A stretch of DNA of 64,000 bases from Tachypleus tridentatus (lineage: Eukaryota; Arthropoda; Merostomata; Xiphosura; Limulidae). The DNA lies in NCBI RefSeq assembly GCF_004210375.1, contig NC_134834.1, positions 155,081,290-155,145,289 on the forward strand. Reading direction: 5' to 3'. Shown in pieces: positions 46,346-58,599 of the stretch; the first letter of the stretch is position 1, and every line of letters begins with the position of its first letter. The position numbers were made by a program, and so were the translations under genes. The notes under the pieces are model-generated. The model did not search any database. It was not told the origin of the DNA and worked only from the letters and a program-made list of their open reading frames with translations.

Positions 46346-46599
46346 AATCTTGATAATCAATTTAGTGCTGTTACCCTCGAGAAATTCAATGAGTTTTTAA
46401 TTTTCTAATTTATCTAAACAGTCTCCAAGTTTAATGTTCGATTGCCATTGGTGAAAAAAAAATCAAATTCCATTGCCCATCTATTGAAAATTGATATTCT
46501 TGACAACTAGTTACGTGTCCATTGTATGATGTCTTGGGTTCGCATCCTTACTAGTCTTTCTTTTGGAAGGGGGGGGGTATAAAATACAAAACTTATTAA

Positions 46600-48240
46600 A
46601 TGAAAGTCTACAGTCTGCACCATACTGAAAAATAAAGAGGTCATCAAAGGAGTTGATGTTGCAAAAGAAGTGACAGTACTTACGAAACAAAGATCACAAA
46701 CAATTGAAGAGGTAGAAAAACTATTGTTGATTTGGGTAAACGGAAAACAGTTAGCTGGTGATAGAATTTCTGAGACCATCATTTGTGAGAAAGCAAAGCA
46801 GTTGCATGCTGACCTCCTGAAAAACACCCCTGGAACGAGTGCTGATACAAGCGATGCCTTTAAGGCTAGTAGGGGTGGTTTGAAAAATTTAGGAAGAGGA
46901 GTGGCATACATAATGTGGTGAGACATGGGGAGAGTGCCAGTCCTAACAAAGACGATGCTGATAAATTTGTTAGGGAATTTAAGGACTATGTAGAAGCTGA
47001 GGGTTTTATTCCCCAACAAGTGTTCAGTTGTGATGAGACAGGCCTCTTTTGGAAGAAAATGCCAAAGAGGACCTACATCACCAAGGAGGAGAAGTCACTA
47101 GGACGCAAGCCAATGAAGGACAGGCTAACTATATTGTTATGTAGTAATGTAAGTGGGGACTTAAAACGTAAGCCTTTGCTTGTGTACCATTCTGAGAACA
47201 CAAGGATTTTAAAGAAAAATAATGTCCTGAAAAGTAAACTAAATGTCACGTGGAGGGCTAATAGTAAAGCATGGGTAATCAGACAATTTTTTATGGAGTG
47301 GGTCAATGAAGTGTTTGCTCCAGGTGTAAAGAATTACCTCACGGAAAAACAGTTGCCACTCAAGGCCCTTCTTGTGATGGACAATGCACCTGCTCACCCA
47401 CCAGGCTTGGAGAACGGGTTGGTGGAGAAGTACAGTTTCATTACGGTGAAGCTCTTGCCCTCTATCACGACTCCTCTTATTCAGCCCATGGACCAGCAGG
47501 TCATATTGAACTTTAAGAAACTCTACACCAAAGCACTGTTCCAAAGGTGCTTTGAATTGACCTCTGACACAGAGTTAACCCTCAGAGAGTTCTGGAAAAA
47601 TCACTTTTAATATCCTCCATTGCTTGAGAATGAGAGACAAAGCCTGGAGGGAAGTTTCTTTGAGGACCATGAATTCAGCCTGGAAGAAATTGTGGCCAGA
47701 CTCAGTAGCAGATATAGACTGAAGGCTTTGAAGCTGAGCCTGTTGTCGAGAATATTGTTTCACTAGGCAAGTGTATGGGCTTGAATGTGAGTGGTGATGA
47801 TGTGGAGGAGTTGGTGGAAGACCACAACACTGAACTCACCATGGAAGAACTCCAAGACCTTCAGAAGGAGCAGCAACAGAAGGCAACTGAGGAAGTGTCT
47901 TCAGATGAGGAGGAGGAGGAAAGGGAGGATGTTCCTAGTTCACTAATCAAGGAAACGTGTGGAAAATGGGGAGAGTTACAAAGTTTTGTGGAACATTTTC
48001 ACCCTGACAAAGCTGTAGCAACCTCAGCATAAGCCTTTTCAATGACAATGCCATGTATTACTTCAGAAACACTTTAAAATGCAGGCAGAAACAAACCTCA
48101 TTAGACAAGTGTTTTGTGAGAAATAGGTCCAATGAGTCTCAAGCAGGTTGTAGCGGTGCAAAAAGACAGAAAAGCGAAAGAACCCCAGAAGGAGAGTTAC
48201 CTGACGTTTTTATGGAAGGTGCCTCCCCTTCCAAACAATA
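46600..48240 (+). pseudogene. Tigger-type transposase, truncated and frameshifted
   Basis: The surviving reading begins in the DNA-binding part (STVCTILKNKEVIKG, about 46,605), continues through the CENP-B-like second helix domain (IEEVEKLLLIWVNGKQLAG) and FKASRGG, and breaks by frameshift near 46,900. It resumes at 46,915 with the DDD catalytic domain: FSCDETGLFWKKMP (Asp at 47,032-47,034), LLVMDNAPAHPP (about 47,376) and PLIQPMDQQV (about 47,480), open to 47,610. After another break come CMGLNVSGDDVEELVEDH and an acidic tail (48,032). The conserved part is close to animal Tigger/TIGD1-like proteins, and a 231-codon block is intact. It has no start and two or more breaks, so it is inactive. 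The 170-codon - strand frame at 46,507-47,019 is a shadow. Confidence 0.92.
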
Positions 48241-48558
48241 ATAACCCTCCTACTCTCCACGTTCCTCACCACCTTTCACTTACGCCATCAGCTCCACTCA
48301 GCACAGGTGAAGTGCAGTTATATTTTCATTTATTGGTTTTTTATTGTGTTTATAGTTTTTGTGGTTGACTTTATGCATGTCAGTATTATTATACAGGTAT
48401 AAATAAGCAATATTTTTACTTAAAATGCTTTATAATGCGTAATCTTTGGAGATCTGTAACGAATTAATTTAATTTACAGTATTTCTTATGAGAAAAATTG
48501 ATTCTGTTTCCGAACAGCCTTCTGGAACGGATTAAGTTCGAGAACCGAGGTACCACTG
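46600..48558 (+). mobile_element. Tigger (pogo-type) DNA transposon, 5'-truncated
   Basis: The right end is GAGAACCGAGGTACCACTG followed by TA (48,559-48,560), the typical Tigger terminus. The matching left terminus was not found upstream, so the 5' end and transposase start are missing. It carries the transposase pseudogene below. Confidence 0.9.
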
Positions 48559-48560
48559 TA

Positions 48561-49315
48561 TTAGGTTTACCGTATGTGTACTTGGTGCGTTGAAGACAAA
48601 TAAGCGAATAGTAACTTGAATGCAATTTATAGTTGTATATCTTACAGTAAAAAAACCAAAAAACAACATGATAAAGTTATAAGCATGTGTCTGTTATATG
48701 GCAGTTATTTTTAAGGTTGGAGATACAAAAATATTCCTGTTATTTACTATCCTATCTAACATAAAATGTAATTGTTCACAAAGTTAAAGTATTTAATTGA
48801 AACTCATTTAATTAAACCAAGTTTTCTGTACTTCTTACGAAGTTGAGATGACTGCTACTCTTGTTATTTTTGTAAATAAATGGACATTTTTGAAGTATTT
48901 TTCATCTTCAAATCAATACCTAGTGGTCATAGCTCTTAAGGTAGGTGTCACAGCGTGAATATGTGTCAACTGACACTTCAGAAAAAAATGACACTCTTCT
49001 AAAGTTTTCCTGTTTTATTCTCACCCGCTGATTTTCAGTTTTATTTATTCTGAGATCTGTTTGACAAGTTATTTAAAAATAAATTTACTTCAGAATTGCG
49101 TTGTATTTGTAGATCAAAAGCAAAAAGTAACTTGTTATTTAGTGAAGCAAATTCTATGTAACAAACGTATCATAACTTATAGGACTAGCAAAAGATTGAA
49201 TTACAAACAAACTACTACCCGTGTTGAAACGGCGAGACGAGATTCAGGCTAGTTACCAACGTTGTATATTATAGTAAATAACTTCACGTCAGAATCACAG
49301 TAAACATTACAATAC
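48561..49315. other. AT-rich intergenic DNA, nothing recognised
   Basis: No gene or known repeat seen. Confidence 0.5.
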
Positions 49316-49530
49316 GTTTGAATGTGTTGAGTAAAGAAGATATTGACGACGTTACGTAATAATATATTCATTCGTATTAAGTAAAGAAGCTACGTGTAAT
49401 GTAATTAGGTATATATTAACGTATATTTAGTACAGCAACTATATGTAACGTCATGCATGAATATATTCTCATGTATTAAATAAAGAGCTACATTTAACGT
49501 TATACAGGAATGTATTCATATGTATTGTCA
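49316..49530. repeat. Degenerate tandem repeat, about 50-60 bp, roughly four units
   Basis: GTATTAAGTAAAGAAGCTACGT, GTATATTTAGTACAGCAACTAT and GTATTAAATAAAGAGCTACAT recur with TATATTC/TGTATTCAT ends. Period is variable. Confidence 0.65.
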
Positions 49531-50940
49531 CAATGAAGTTTTTGTCCTGATAAAATTTATTAGTGGTGGTCTATATATTTATTGTATGATTTAACGTCTG
49601 TGCACTTAGGTTTAAATATTGTCATTATCACTTAATTTAAATAATATCTAAGTAGCGTATCTCAGAAAAATCTTCTAGACAACCGTTTCATAAGCAAAGA
49701 ATGATTTATATTTTATGATTCAGTTCAGTTTCCTAATATTCTAATTTAAAACCGCTGTGATAAATTTTGAGTGATTAGAAGGTATTTCACTTCCTTATAT
49801 GATTGTGTCAGTTTGGTGAAAGAAAAATGTATTACCTAAAACTGTTATTTGTACAAAACCAAATATATGTCACAAAAATATAAGTGGCATTCAAGCATTT
49901 CCTACATTTTTACCTTTTTATTGTAGTTTACGTTCTTTGATTGTTTGTTTTGAAAACCTTTCATTTATGCTAAGTATAAGCAGTTTTCGCATAACACGTC
50001 ATCTGGAAAATTGTTAAGACAACTTGTTTTTCTGTCTTTCGTCCTTTGCTATTCCACAGAAATATTAACTGTTCTGCAGGTTCGAGGAACAAGCGTACTT
50101 CTTTACGTTGTACAAGAATGTACTCAGCTAATGTCCTCCAGTGATAGGTCATATATCTCGATGTTTCGGTCTACCCTAAGTTGAATGAGATTGGCCAGTC
50201 AAGTGTAATACGATAGTCACTGTGAAGAAATCCAATATTTCCCATTAAGTAAGAAATATTAGATTTAAGCAGTGAGGCGCGGATCACAAGTTGGTTAATT
50301 TACAAGAGTTACTGTTGGTAGAATATTTCTTGATCATTTCACGAATACAGTAAGTGATGCCGTTCATAATTCAGAGAACAGCACATAGGGTGTTTCTGCC
50401 CTTGATTTTAAATGAATCAATTTTTATAACTTCTTCTTTAAACTCAGTTTAAATTCAATATTTCTACGTAACTGTTTGAGTCACAGAGCTAGGTTTTATG
50501 TTAACCTTGGTTAAGTAATAAACTGGTTTTATGTCGCCATGAAGACTACAGGAGGTAGAAGAAGACTGTGATGTCGTGAATGTCAATATATCGGATAATG
50601 AGAGATGACATCGAAACATAAAGTATCAAACTAGTTTTAATGAAATACACTTTTAATACGAACAATGAGAAGAAAAGAGAAACATAAAACCAATTTTTTA
50701 ACATGAAGTAAATTGGTCAGTTTCATAAATATTTGGACTTAAAATATATTTAGCATATTGCTGTACCAAATTATGATATAAATGATCAGTGTTCCATTTT
50801 AATATCTTTAATTCAACAAAAACACTGATTAAAGCTTTTAGGGCACCTTTGGTAATTAATACAATTTTATACTTATGTTTCAAGTATCAGAGTTTCTTTG
50901 GTGATGATTTACTTTTCTACACCAGGAAAATATAAATATC
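49531..50940. other. AT-rich intergenic DNA, nothing recognised
   Basis: Short - strand frames (49,970-50,152; 50,698-50,883) show no family features. Confidence 0.45.
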
Positions 50941-50944
50941 AAGT

Positions 50945-51085
50945 AAAAATTGCTGGAAGGAGGAGTCCTCCACTCTGAATGAGAAGTAACTGGAAGAGTT
51001 TTACACTTTGAGTGAGAAGTAACGAGAAGGAAGAGTCATCTCCCTGAGTGGGAAATAATTGGCAGAAAGAGACCTAAACTATGAG
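50945..51085. repeat. Degenerate tandem repeat, about 40 bp, three to four units
   Basis: GAGTGAGAAGTAACTGG-like units (AATGAGAAGTAACTGGAAGAG, GAGTGAGAAGTAACGAGAAGG, GAGTGGGAAATAATTGGCAG) repeat with divergence. Confidence 0.65.
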
Positions 51086-51264
51086 TGAGAATTTTTATCT
51101 CCGTATTTTCTAAACTGTTTAATATCACTTGTAATTTACATGTTAAACTTTCCCGTAACATGCATAAGTTATTACTATTTTAATGACTGATATGCTTATT
51201 GTTACGCGATAATTAAAAAAAAACACGGTAATTTTGTAATGAAGTGCTGATTGGTTCAATAATA

Positions 51265-51375
51265 TCGCACGCAAATTTCGCGTAATGTTACACAAGCGCT
51301 GTTTGAGCAAGCCATCCCTAATTTTGAACTGATAGGCTGAAGAAAAATCACCCACCACAAACTCTTGAAATATTC
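51265..51375 (-). mobile_element. SINE family A, old 3' fragment
   Basis: The reverse complement keeps AAGAGTTTGTGGTGGGTGAT, AAATTAGGGATGGCTTGCTC and TTACGCGAAATTTGCG, all family A body blocks, with many differences. It lies beside the LINE 5' end. Confidence 0.7.
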
Positions 51376-51675
51376 TTATTGAAAAATGGTATTTTACAAT
51401 TTCTCTTCCCGTTGGTGTGGATTTCAATACGTGGTGAGGGGACCTCCCAGGGAAGGTTATGTTCTTTTAGTTTACCTCCTCTGGGATCCAAACATCCACC
51501 CACGTGTTTGCCATGCGTGGCAACCCGTAAAGGGGAGGAGAAGGTCCTGGTGGTTGACAGGTACAACCCTAAAACACCATTTTGGTCTTGAATACCTGTA
51601 AACGAGCGGCCTTGAGGTGGCCCCCTTGGATCAATCGGCTGGTCCACTCGAGCTCCGAAATTTTCCTTTTTTATT

Positions 51676-53200
51676 ATGGATCCTCCAAATAAAAACTTAA
51701 ATAAAATTGTGAAAACAATCCATTGGTAAACGACCACGTCTTGAAGATTCTGAGCAGCAATTTTAACATCTGTAACACCTGTTGTACCTCATTTTCTTAT
51801 ACAACATTCTCTTTCAGACCTTTAGAGCATATGTCTCTCTTTTTCATTCAGGAGAAACTTGCTGGTTTTTCAAAATCAATAAAGAATCATAGCTCTGGTG
51901 ACATATGGTAGAAAAATCCACATCTCAACACAGTGAACTCCTCTTGCATTCAAAGGCAATTGGGGATATACCTATTGAGGTTACACCTCATGCAACTTTG
52001 AATTCATCACGAGGAATTATTGTTGAGAGGGATTTGAAGAACTTCCCCGAGTCTGAGATTCTCGCTGGTTTCTTCACTCAAGGAGTTTCTGCAGTGAGGC
52101 ATCTCCACTTGCAAAGATGGAACTACGATGCCGACCAGTATCCTCGTTCTGACATTTACATCACTACGTCCAACTGCCACCGTCAAGGCAGATTATCTTA
52201 ATTGCAGGGTACGGCCATATATTCCAAACCCTCTCCGATATTGCCAGTGTCAGCAATTCGGTCACTCAAAGACGTCATGATGTGGTTCCTTGACGTGTGG
52301 GTCTGGCATGGCCTAGCGCGTTAAGGCGTGCGACTCGTAATCTGAGGGTCGCGGGTTCGCATCCGCGTCGCGCCAAACATGCTCGCCCTCCCAGCCGTGG
52401 GGGCGTTGTACTGTGACGGTCAATCCCACTATTCGTTGGTAAAAGAGTAGCCCAAGAGTTGGCGGTGAGTGGTGATGACTAGCTGCCTTCCCTCTAGTCT
52501 TACACTGCTAAATTAGGGACGGCTAGCACAGATAGCCCTCGAGTAGCTTTGTGCGAAATTCCAAAACAAACAAACAAACAAACTTGACGTGTGCTCGTTG
52601 CAGTGGTAAGGACCATGATGCCTATGAGTATTGAAACAGACCCTCATTGCGTCAATTGCAATGGCTTTCACCCGTCCTACTTTCATTCTTGTCCTAAATG
52701 GTTGGAAGAAAAAGAGGTGCAGTGTTTGAAAATTATTCATAACATTACTTATCCTAGGGCTAGAAAGTTGCTGTACACCACTTCATCTCAGATGTATGCT
52801 GCTGCACCTCGTCCCACAACTACAGTTGGAGTGCAAACAGATCTCTCTGTGCCTCCAAGAGAATCGTTCTCAAAACAAATGAAGTCTTTGACTTCCATGG
52901 TTAAAAAAGCTGATGAATCAATTTCAACACCTATCTCTATCCCTTTCATATATTCCAACAAATCTCAAGATCCACTTCTTTTGTTTCTGGGTATAAATTT
53001 CCTCAGATACATCTTCTCCCACCTCAAGATGCAAAACGATCATTCGTTCACGTTCTCAGTCACTGGAATCCTCTTCCAACAGCAAAGACCTGCCCAATCG
53101 ACCCACGGCAGAATCCATGGAAATCGATAGACTTCCCTCGAATACAGACAGTAAGGAAAAATGACGTGGTCGTAAACAGAAGGGTTCTCCACCTAATTCG
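51676..53200 (+). pseudogene. LINE ORF1 (gag-like, CCHC zinc knuckles), broken
   Basis: ATG at 51,676 starts MDPPNKNLNKIVKTIH, with a stop soon after. GDIPIEVTPHATLNSSRGII (about 51,957) and SEILAGFFTQGVSAVRHLHL (about 52,050) are the conserved gag-like core that precedes the knuckles in this group. YIPNPLRYCQCQQFGHSKTS (about 52,222-52,280) is the first CCHC knuckle. The SINE at 52,300 cuts inside the knuckle region, and CARCSGKDHDAYE-type coding resumes after it (52,592). The protein would coat the LINE RNA. Stops and frameshifts make it inactive. Confidence 0.85.
52300..52582 (+). mobile_element. SINE family A with 11-bp target duplication, inside LINE ORF1
   Basis: CTTGACGTGTG flanks it on both sides (52,289-52,299 and 52,583-52,593). 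GGTCTGGCATGGCC head, B box GGTTCGCATCC, full body, (AAAC)n tail. Confidence 0.97.
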
Positions 53201-53224
53201 CCTACACGTAAATAAAAATGGCCA

Positions 53225-56200
53225 CCTTGATATAATGCAACTGTCAAGCTTTACATTCTAATCTGGATCACATCAAAACACTGATTGCTTCCTACCATCC
53301 TGTGTGTCTTTCCTCACAGGAAACATTTCTGAAACCTGCCGATACAGTTACCCTTCGGCAGCTTTCTTTGTACAGAAATGATAGTCTGTATGGTGGACGA
53401 GTGCATGAAGGGGTGGCACTGTTCGTTAATTAGCATGTGCCCAACCTATCTTTGCCATTCGACACATCCTTGGAGGGTGAAGCCATTCGTGTTTCCTTAA
53501 GTCATATCATCACTGTTTGTTCTCTCTACCTATTGCCTGGAGAGACATATGATCAATCATACCTTGATGCTCTCATTGAACAGTTGCTGTCTCCCTTTTT
53601 AATCCTGGGGGACTTTAATGGACATCATCCCCTCTAAAGAAGTTCTGATATTGATGGGAGGGGCTGCTCCGTAGAGTATAAGTGGTCACAACCTTTCTCT
53701 TTTCAATAGCAGTTTTTATACTTATTTTTATGCACCTAGTCAGTCCTTTACTGCTAGCAATCTTTCAATTTTCTCCCCTTCACTATTCTCCCACTTTTCA
53801 TGAAGGGTTGATAATAATACACGAGGCAGTGATCATTTTCCAATAATTTTGAGAGACTGGCCATGGTCGATGCCACCCGACCCGCGTGTCCCAGTGGAAG
53901 CTGGATCACGCAAACTGGCCCTCTTGCACTGTTCTCACAGAATTTGATCCTGCCATCGTCTGTAATCCATCAACAGACAACTGTTTGGTAGCAGTAACTG
54001 ACTGTAATATACAAGCAGCTGCTCAATATATTTATGAACTCTCGACACGTTTTCCACTATATCCTCGTCCGTGGTGGAATCCTCCCTGCCACATGGCACA
54101 GAAGCTTCAAGAACGGGCCTAGGATTCTTTCTGTAGATGTCCTACACTCTCGAACTGCATTGCTTTCCAGCAGGGCCGTGCACATGCTTGGTGAGTCAGA
54201 CGTCATAGCCAGAAGGAATTTTGGATTAAGTTCACAACCACCTTCTACCACCGGTTCCAAAGTCATATAGGACAAGATTCGATAGGTCAGTGGGCAATAT
54301 AATTCTGTCCCCTTCTCGATCTTGCTCTCTGATAACCAGGAAGTAGCTGATACCCAGAGCATCGCCGATACTCTAGGTGAAAGCTTTAGCCATGTATTTA
54401 GCAATTCTGCTTCTTCCTCCACCTTCTTAGCCATCAAGACTCGGGCAGAGTGTTCACTTCTTTCATTTTGAGCTGATTGTTTCTATGACTATAATCGTCC
54501 CTTTACATTGGTGGAACTCAAATTGACCCTTCATTGGTCTGGCAGTACATCAGTTGGACCTAATGATGTACACTATGACATGCTGCGTCATCTATCTCCT
54601 GCTTCTCTTGCTATGCTTCTGATTATTTTAACCAAATCTGGCAGGAGAATGTTTTTCCTGATGCCTAGCACCAGGCTATTGTCCTACCTTTCTCTAAGCC
54701 TGGAAAGGATCCCAAGATTCCTTCAAACTACCGTCTAATTCCTTTGACGAACTGTCTCTGTAAGACCTTAGAGAGGATGGTTAATTCTCGTCTTGTTTGG
54801 TTCCTCGAATTAAACAACCTCCTCTCGCCCACCCAGTGTGGGTTCCGACGACAACACTCCACCGTGGACCAACTGATTCGATTTGAAACTTCAGTCAGAG
54901 AAGTCTTTTCCAAAGGACAACATCTTGTATCAATATTCTTTGACATTGAGAAGGCTTATCATACAACAAGGAGGTAGGGTATTTTTGCGAGACCTTCATA
55001 TGTATGGGTTACGCGACCATTTGCCCATTTTTATTACATTTTTTTAATGGACAGGCAATTCCAAGTTCGTGTCGGTTCGACACTTTCCCGTTCTTTTCTG
55101 CAGAAACTTGGAGTCCCTTAGGGCTGTGTTTTGAGTGTCACACTTTTCAGTATAAAAATTAATGTCATCACTGAACAACTTCCTCTCACTGTTGCAAACG
55201 TGCTCTACGTCGACGACTTTCACATTTCATGTCAGTCGTCGAACGTGAAATATATTGAGCAGCGGCTACAGACTGCCCTCAATCATTTATTGAAGTGGAC
55301 CACAGCAAACGGCTTCAACTTCTCACTCTTTAAAACCGTTTGTATGCACTTTTGCTGCCAACAGAGTATCCATCCTGATTCTGAACTCTGTATCGGAGAA
55401 GTTGTGCTGCCTGTAGTCCCTGAGACAAAATTCTTGGGGCTTATCCTGTATCATAGGCTCACCTTTATACCATATATCAAGCAGCTACGGGTCAAATGTA
55501 CAAGAGCACTGAACATCACCCGTGTCCTCTCTTTCACGACTTGGGGAGAAGATCGATGTTCTATGCTAAAGATATATCGTGCTCTTATTCGAACGAAACT
55601 CGACTATGGATCACTGGTCTCTGGCTCTGCCAGAACCTCGGCCTTAAAGATGCTGAACTCCATTCATTATCAAAGACTTCAGTTCTGCACCGGGGCTTTT
55701 CTCACTTTTCCAATTCAGAGCTTATACACAAGAGTCTCATGAACCTTCTTTGCACCTCTGCTGTTTGCAACTATCTTCACTCTATGCTTCAAAACTTTGT
55801 TTTTTACCAAAGCATCCCACTTGGGGTCGTGTTTTCCTTCTTCAGTGGGCCATACTTTATCAGAAGAGACGATCTACCATTGCTCCTTTCGGCCTTCGTA
55901 TCCAGGCACAGTTGGATGAATTGTATCTGTCCTTGGATAGTATTGCTGTATCCACTGGTCAGCCCGTCCCACCATGGCTTTTTACCTATGCGACCTTTCT
56001 TTAAGTCATCTGAGAAAAGCTGACATTCCCAATTGGAAATACTGTCTGCTATTTGCTGAACATCTTTCGAACCATCCTTCCATTCCTATTTATACAGATG
56101 GTTCGAAATCAGGTGACTGTATGGGCTCTGCCGTGGTTTGTTGTGGTTCTGTGGTTGCACGCAGAATCCCCTCTTCAGCTTCTATGTTCCCTGCTGAACT

Positions 56201-57000
56201 GTACGTCATTTCTATCGCCCTGGACCACATGGAAGCTAAGCAGTACCCGAACTGCACTATTTATACTGAATTGGTTAGTTCTCTTCTAGCTCTGGAATCG
56301 CTTCACGTTAGTTCATACCCTGTGTTCTCGCCGATATTCAAAACCGGCTGTTCCATTTCTCTTTAACATCTACTTCTATCCAATTTTTTTGGATACCGTG
56401 AAACGTTGGTATTCGCGGGAATGAGCTCACTATCACCACAGCTAAATCTATCTGCTCTGGCACTATCACTGCTGTGCCTGTTCCATACATGGACAATGGT
56501 TCTGTATTCAAGGCTCAGCTCTGTACCAGTTGGCAGTCGACTTGGAGTGAGCAACGTGAAAACAGGCTTTTCCAAATAAAACCCTCTATTGGACTTTGGC
56601 CGTTTTGCTTCCGTAAGGATCGGAAGGAGGAAATTGTTCTAACTAGAGTACGCATTGGTCACAGGTTTTTAACTCATCGTTTTCTTTTATCTGGAACTGA
56701 TGCACCAGTGCGTAGTCTGTGTGACACTCAGGTCACAATAAGTCACCTTTTACTTTCTTGCCATCGTTATGACTCTCAACGTCGGCACCATTTTAAACAT
56801 GTTTTGTCCCAAGGCTTTTCCATAACTTTAGACAGTGTTATTGGCAATGGTGACACTGTCCACCTTGGTGTTGTTTTTAGTTCTTTAAAGGCCATTAATC
56901 TTTTTATTGCCATTTAAGTTTTTTTAATTTATGCACTAGACCTTTTTTTAATGTGATTCCCTATTAAGAATCAAAGTCCATCTAGTTCGATTTGAAATTA
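53225..57000 (+). pseudogene. LINE ORF2: endonuclease, reverse transcriptase, RNase H, broken
   Basis: Endonuclease: YHPVCLSSQETFLKP (about 53,290; usual catalytic Glu), LILGDFNGHHPL (about 53,600) and SDHFPI (53,828-53,845, catalytic Asp-His). Reverse transcriptase: YRLIPLTNCLCKTLERMVNS (about 54,730-54,790), QCGFRRQHSTVDQL, FFDIEKAYHTT (first Asp, about 54,937), and LYVDDFHISC (active-site YVDD, about 55,204). Thumb: ETKFLGLILYHRLTFIPYIK. RNase H: IPIYTDGSKSGDCMGSAVV (about 56,085) and FPAELYVISIALDHMEAKQY. C-terminal knuckle: CDTQVTISHLLLSCHRYDSQ (about 56,720-56,790). Stops such as TAG at 53,433 and 54,977 and several frameshifts inactivate it, but most catalytic residues remain visible. 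It would nick DNA and reverse-transcribe the element. Confidence 0.9.
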
Positions 57001-57121
57001 TAAAATGGCCGTAACGTTAAATAACTTGAAACCAGGACTGGAAAGGCCAACTTCAGGTGACTGACTGTGGTTTTTGTACTTACCTGTTAGTATTCCTGAC
57101 GAGTTATGATAATTACAATTA

Positions 57122-57293
57122 CAGTGGAACCCCTCTAAAGCAGCAACCTTCGAGACTGGGACAAACTGGCCTGATTAGAGGGGTTCCACTGTACATAATT
57201 AGAAATTATGTAAACAAAAAGGAACTGTGATTGAATGATCGTTTTCAAGGGGTGACCAAATCTGAGGTGTGGCCGCTTAGAGGGGTTCCACTG
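57122..57293. mobile_element. Small TA-flanked MITE in the LINE 3' UTR, with three terminal repeats
   Basis: CAGTGGAACCCCTCTAA at 57,122 is inverted at 57,175-57,191 and again at 57,277-57,293. TA lies at each outer end (57,120-57,121 and 57,294-57,295). LINE copy 1 (around 1,150-1,170) has no insertion at the corresponding place. Terminal sequence and TA target suit the Tc1/mariner-pogo group. Confidence 0.85.
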
Positions 57294-57535
57294 TATACTA
57301 CAGAAAGTCCTTTACAATTTGTATTACTGTAGTTTTTCTTTTAACGTTGTAGACTGGATGTAAACATTGGTTTTATGCTATTTATGTTTTTTTAGACTTT
57401 GCTTTGTTTTACCTTAATTTCCTTTTATGAATTTTACTAAATTTACTTTAATTTTAACTTTTTACGGGATGCTTGCCGCAGATAGCCTAGCTGCTTTGTT
57501 CCATAAAATGCTAAATCAACCAACCATCCAACCAG

Positions 57536-58332
57536 TTTATCTTATAATGCATTCATAGCCCCATAGTGCTGAACACAAGTTTTTGCAGCAGAGAGACACG
57601 AACTTTGGACCTTCTGACACATCTCCAGCACACTAACTAGTAAGCTAGAACTATCTCCGTGTTGATTTGAGTTGGCAATTGGAAACCCGTGATACAGTTT
57701 AAAAGAAATAGAATGTAGAACACCACAGGTGTGAGAAAAGATGTTGATAGAAAAGGATTTACCCACCATTATGTTCCAAGTTGAACAAAAACGCACCCTT
57801 GCAAAGTAATAAAAGAATATTTGCAGAAAAATTCTTATCAGTGCTATGAATGTAGGTACCAGTTAACTTTTATTTCATTTTTTTAAGTCGCATGTTGAAT
57901 CTTTTCCTTGTCGCGCCTAAGGCGTTTTTGATTACATATCATAATTAAATGTCATCATACATCAATAAATCACAGCAAGTAAGAAAGTTACACTCGACAG
58001 TAACTAACATTAGCCTTAGGAACATCACCCTATCACTCGGAACAGATCTACACTTTACAGTACCAACCACATTGTTTAAAATAGATGGTGGTAGTTTTCT
58101 TTCTAAAGCAGTGTTAATAACTTCCTTTATAGTAACGTCATGGAATTTAGATTGATAGTTTCTTTTCATCATCTCTGTGCAATCGGTACAGTCGTATGAA
58201 GCGTAATTACTTATGCTAATTTATTAAGCTAATATCACGTGCCACTAAATGCTCTTTAATTGAAGGAATTTTATTAACAAAATTAACACGTATTTCATAA
58301 GATTTCTATATTTATAATATTTTTTTTGTATA
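57536..58332. other. AT-rich DNA after the LINE, nothing recognised
   Basis: Frames at 57,542-57,796 (-), 57,945-58,172 (-) and 57,949-58,155 (+) overlap or lack family features. Confidence 0.4.
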
Positions 58333-58599
58333 GGCCTGGCATGGCCTAGCGCGTTAAGGCGTGCGCTTCGTAATCTGAGGGTCGCGGGTTCGCGCCCGAG
58401 TCGTGACAAACATGCTCGGCGTCCCAGCCGTGGGGGCGTTATAATGTTACGGTCAATCCCACTTTTCGTTGGTAAAAGAGTTGGCGGTGGGTGGTGATGA
58501 CTAGCTGCCTTCCCTCTAGTCTTACACTGCTAAATTAGGGACGGCTAGCACAGATAGCCCTCGAGTAGCTTTGTGCGAAATTCCAAAACAAACAAACAA
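58333..58599 (+). mobile_element. SINE family A, nearly full length
   Basis: GGCCTGGCATGGCC head, altered B box (GGTTCGCGCCC), a short deletion in the body (GTAAAAGAGTTGGCGG), (AAAC)n tail. Closest in sequence to the copy at 52,300. Confidence 0.92.

Larger units (their letters stand above)
51395..57535 (+). mobile_element. Near full-length Jockey/I-type LINE (copy 2), mutated
   Basis: Layout: 5' UTR (about 51,395-51,675), gag-like ORF1 (51,676 to about 53,200), then ORF2 with AP endonuclease (53,225-53,870), reverse transcriptase (about 54,470-55,740), RNase H (about 56,070-56,360) and C-terminal zinc-type region, and 3' UTR to about 57,535. It is interrupted by a SINE (52,300-52,582) and a MITE (57,122-57,293). 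The 3' part matches copy 1 at 1-1,375. The domain order, including RNase H, places it in the I/Jockey group. Confidence 0.9.

Noticed and set aside
46507-47019. 170-codon - strand open frame
   Set aside because: It lies antisense to the Tigger transposase, whose conserved DDD domain is on the + strand.
51348-51737. 129-codon - strand frame and two + frames at 51,379-51,601
   Set aside because: They lie in the LINE 5' UTR, overlap one another and have no family features.
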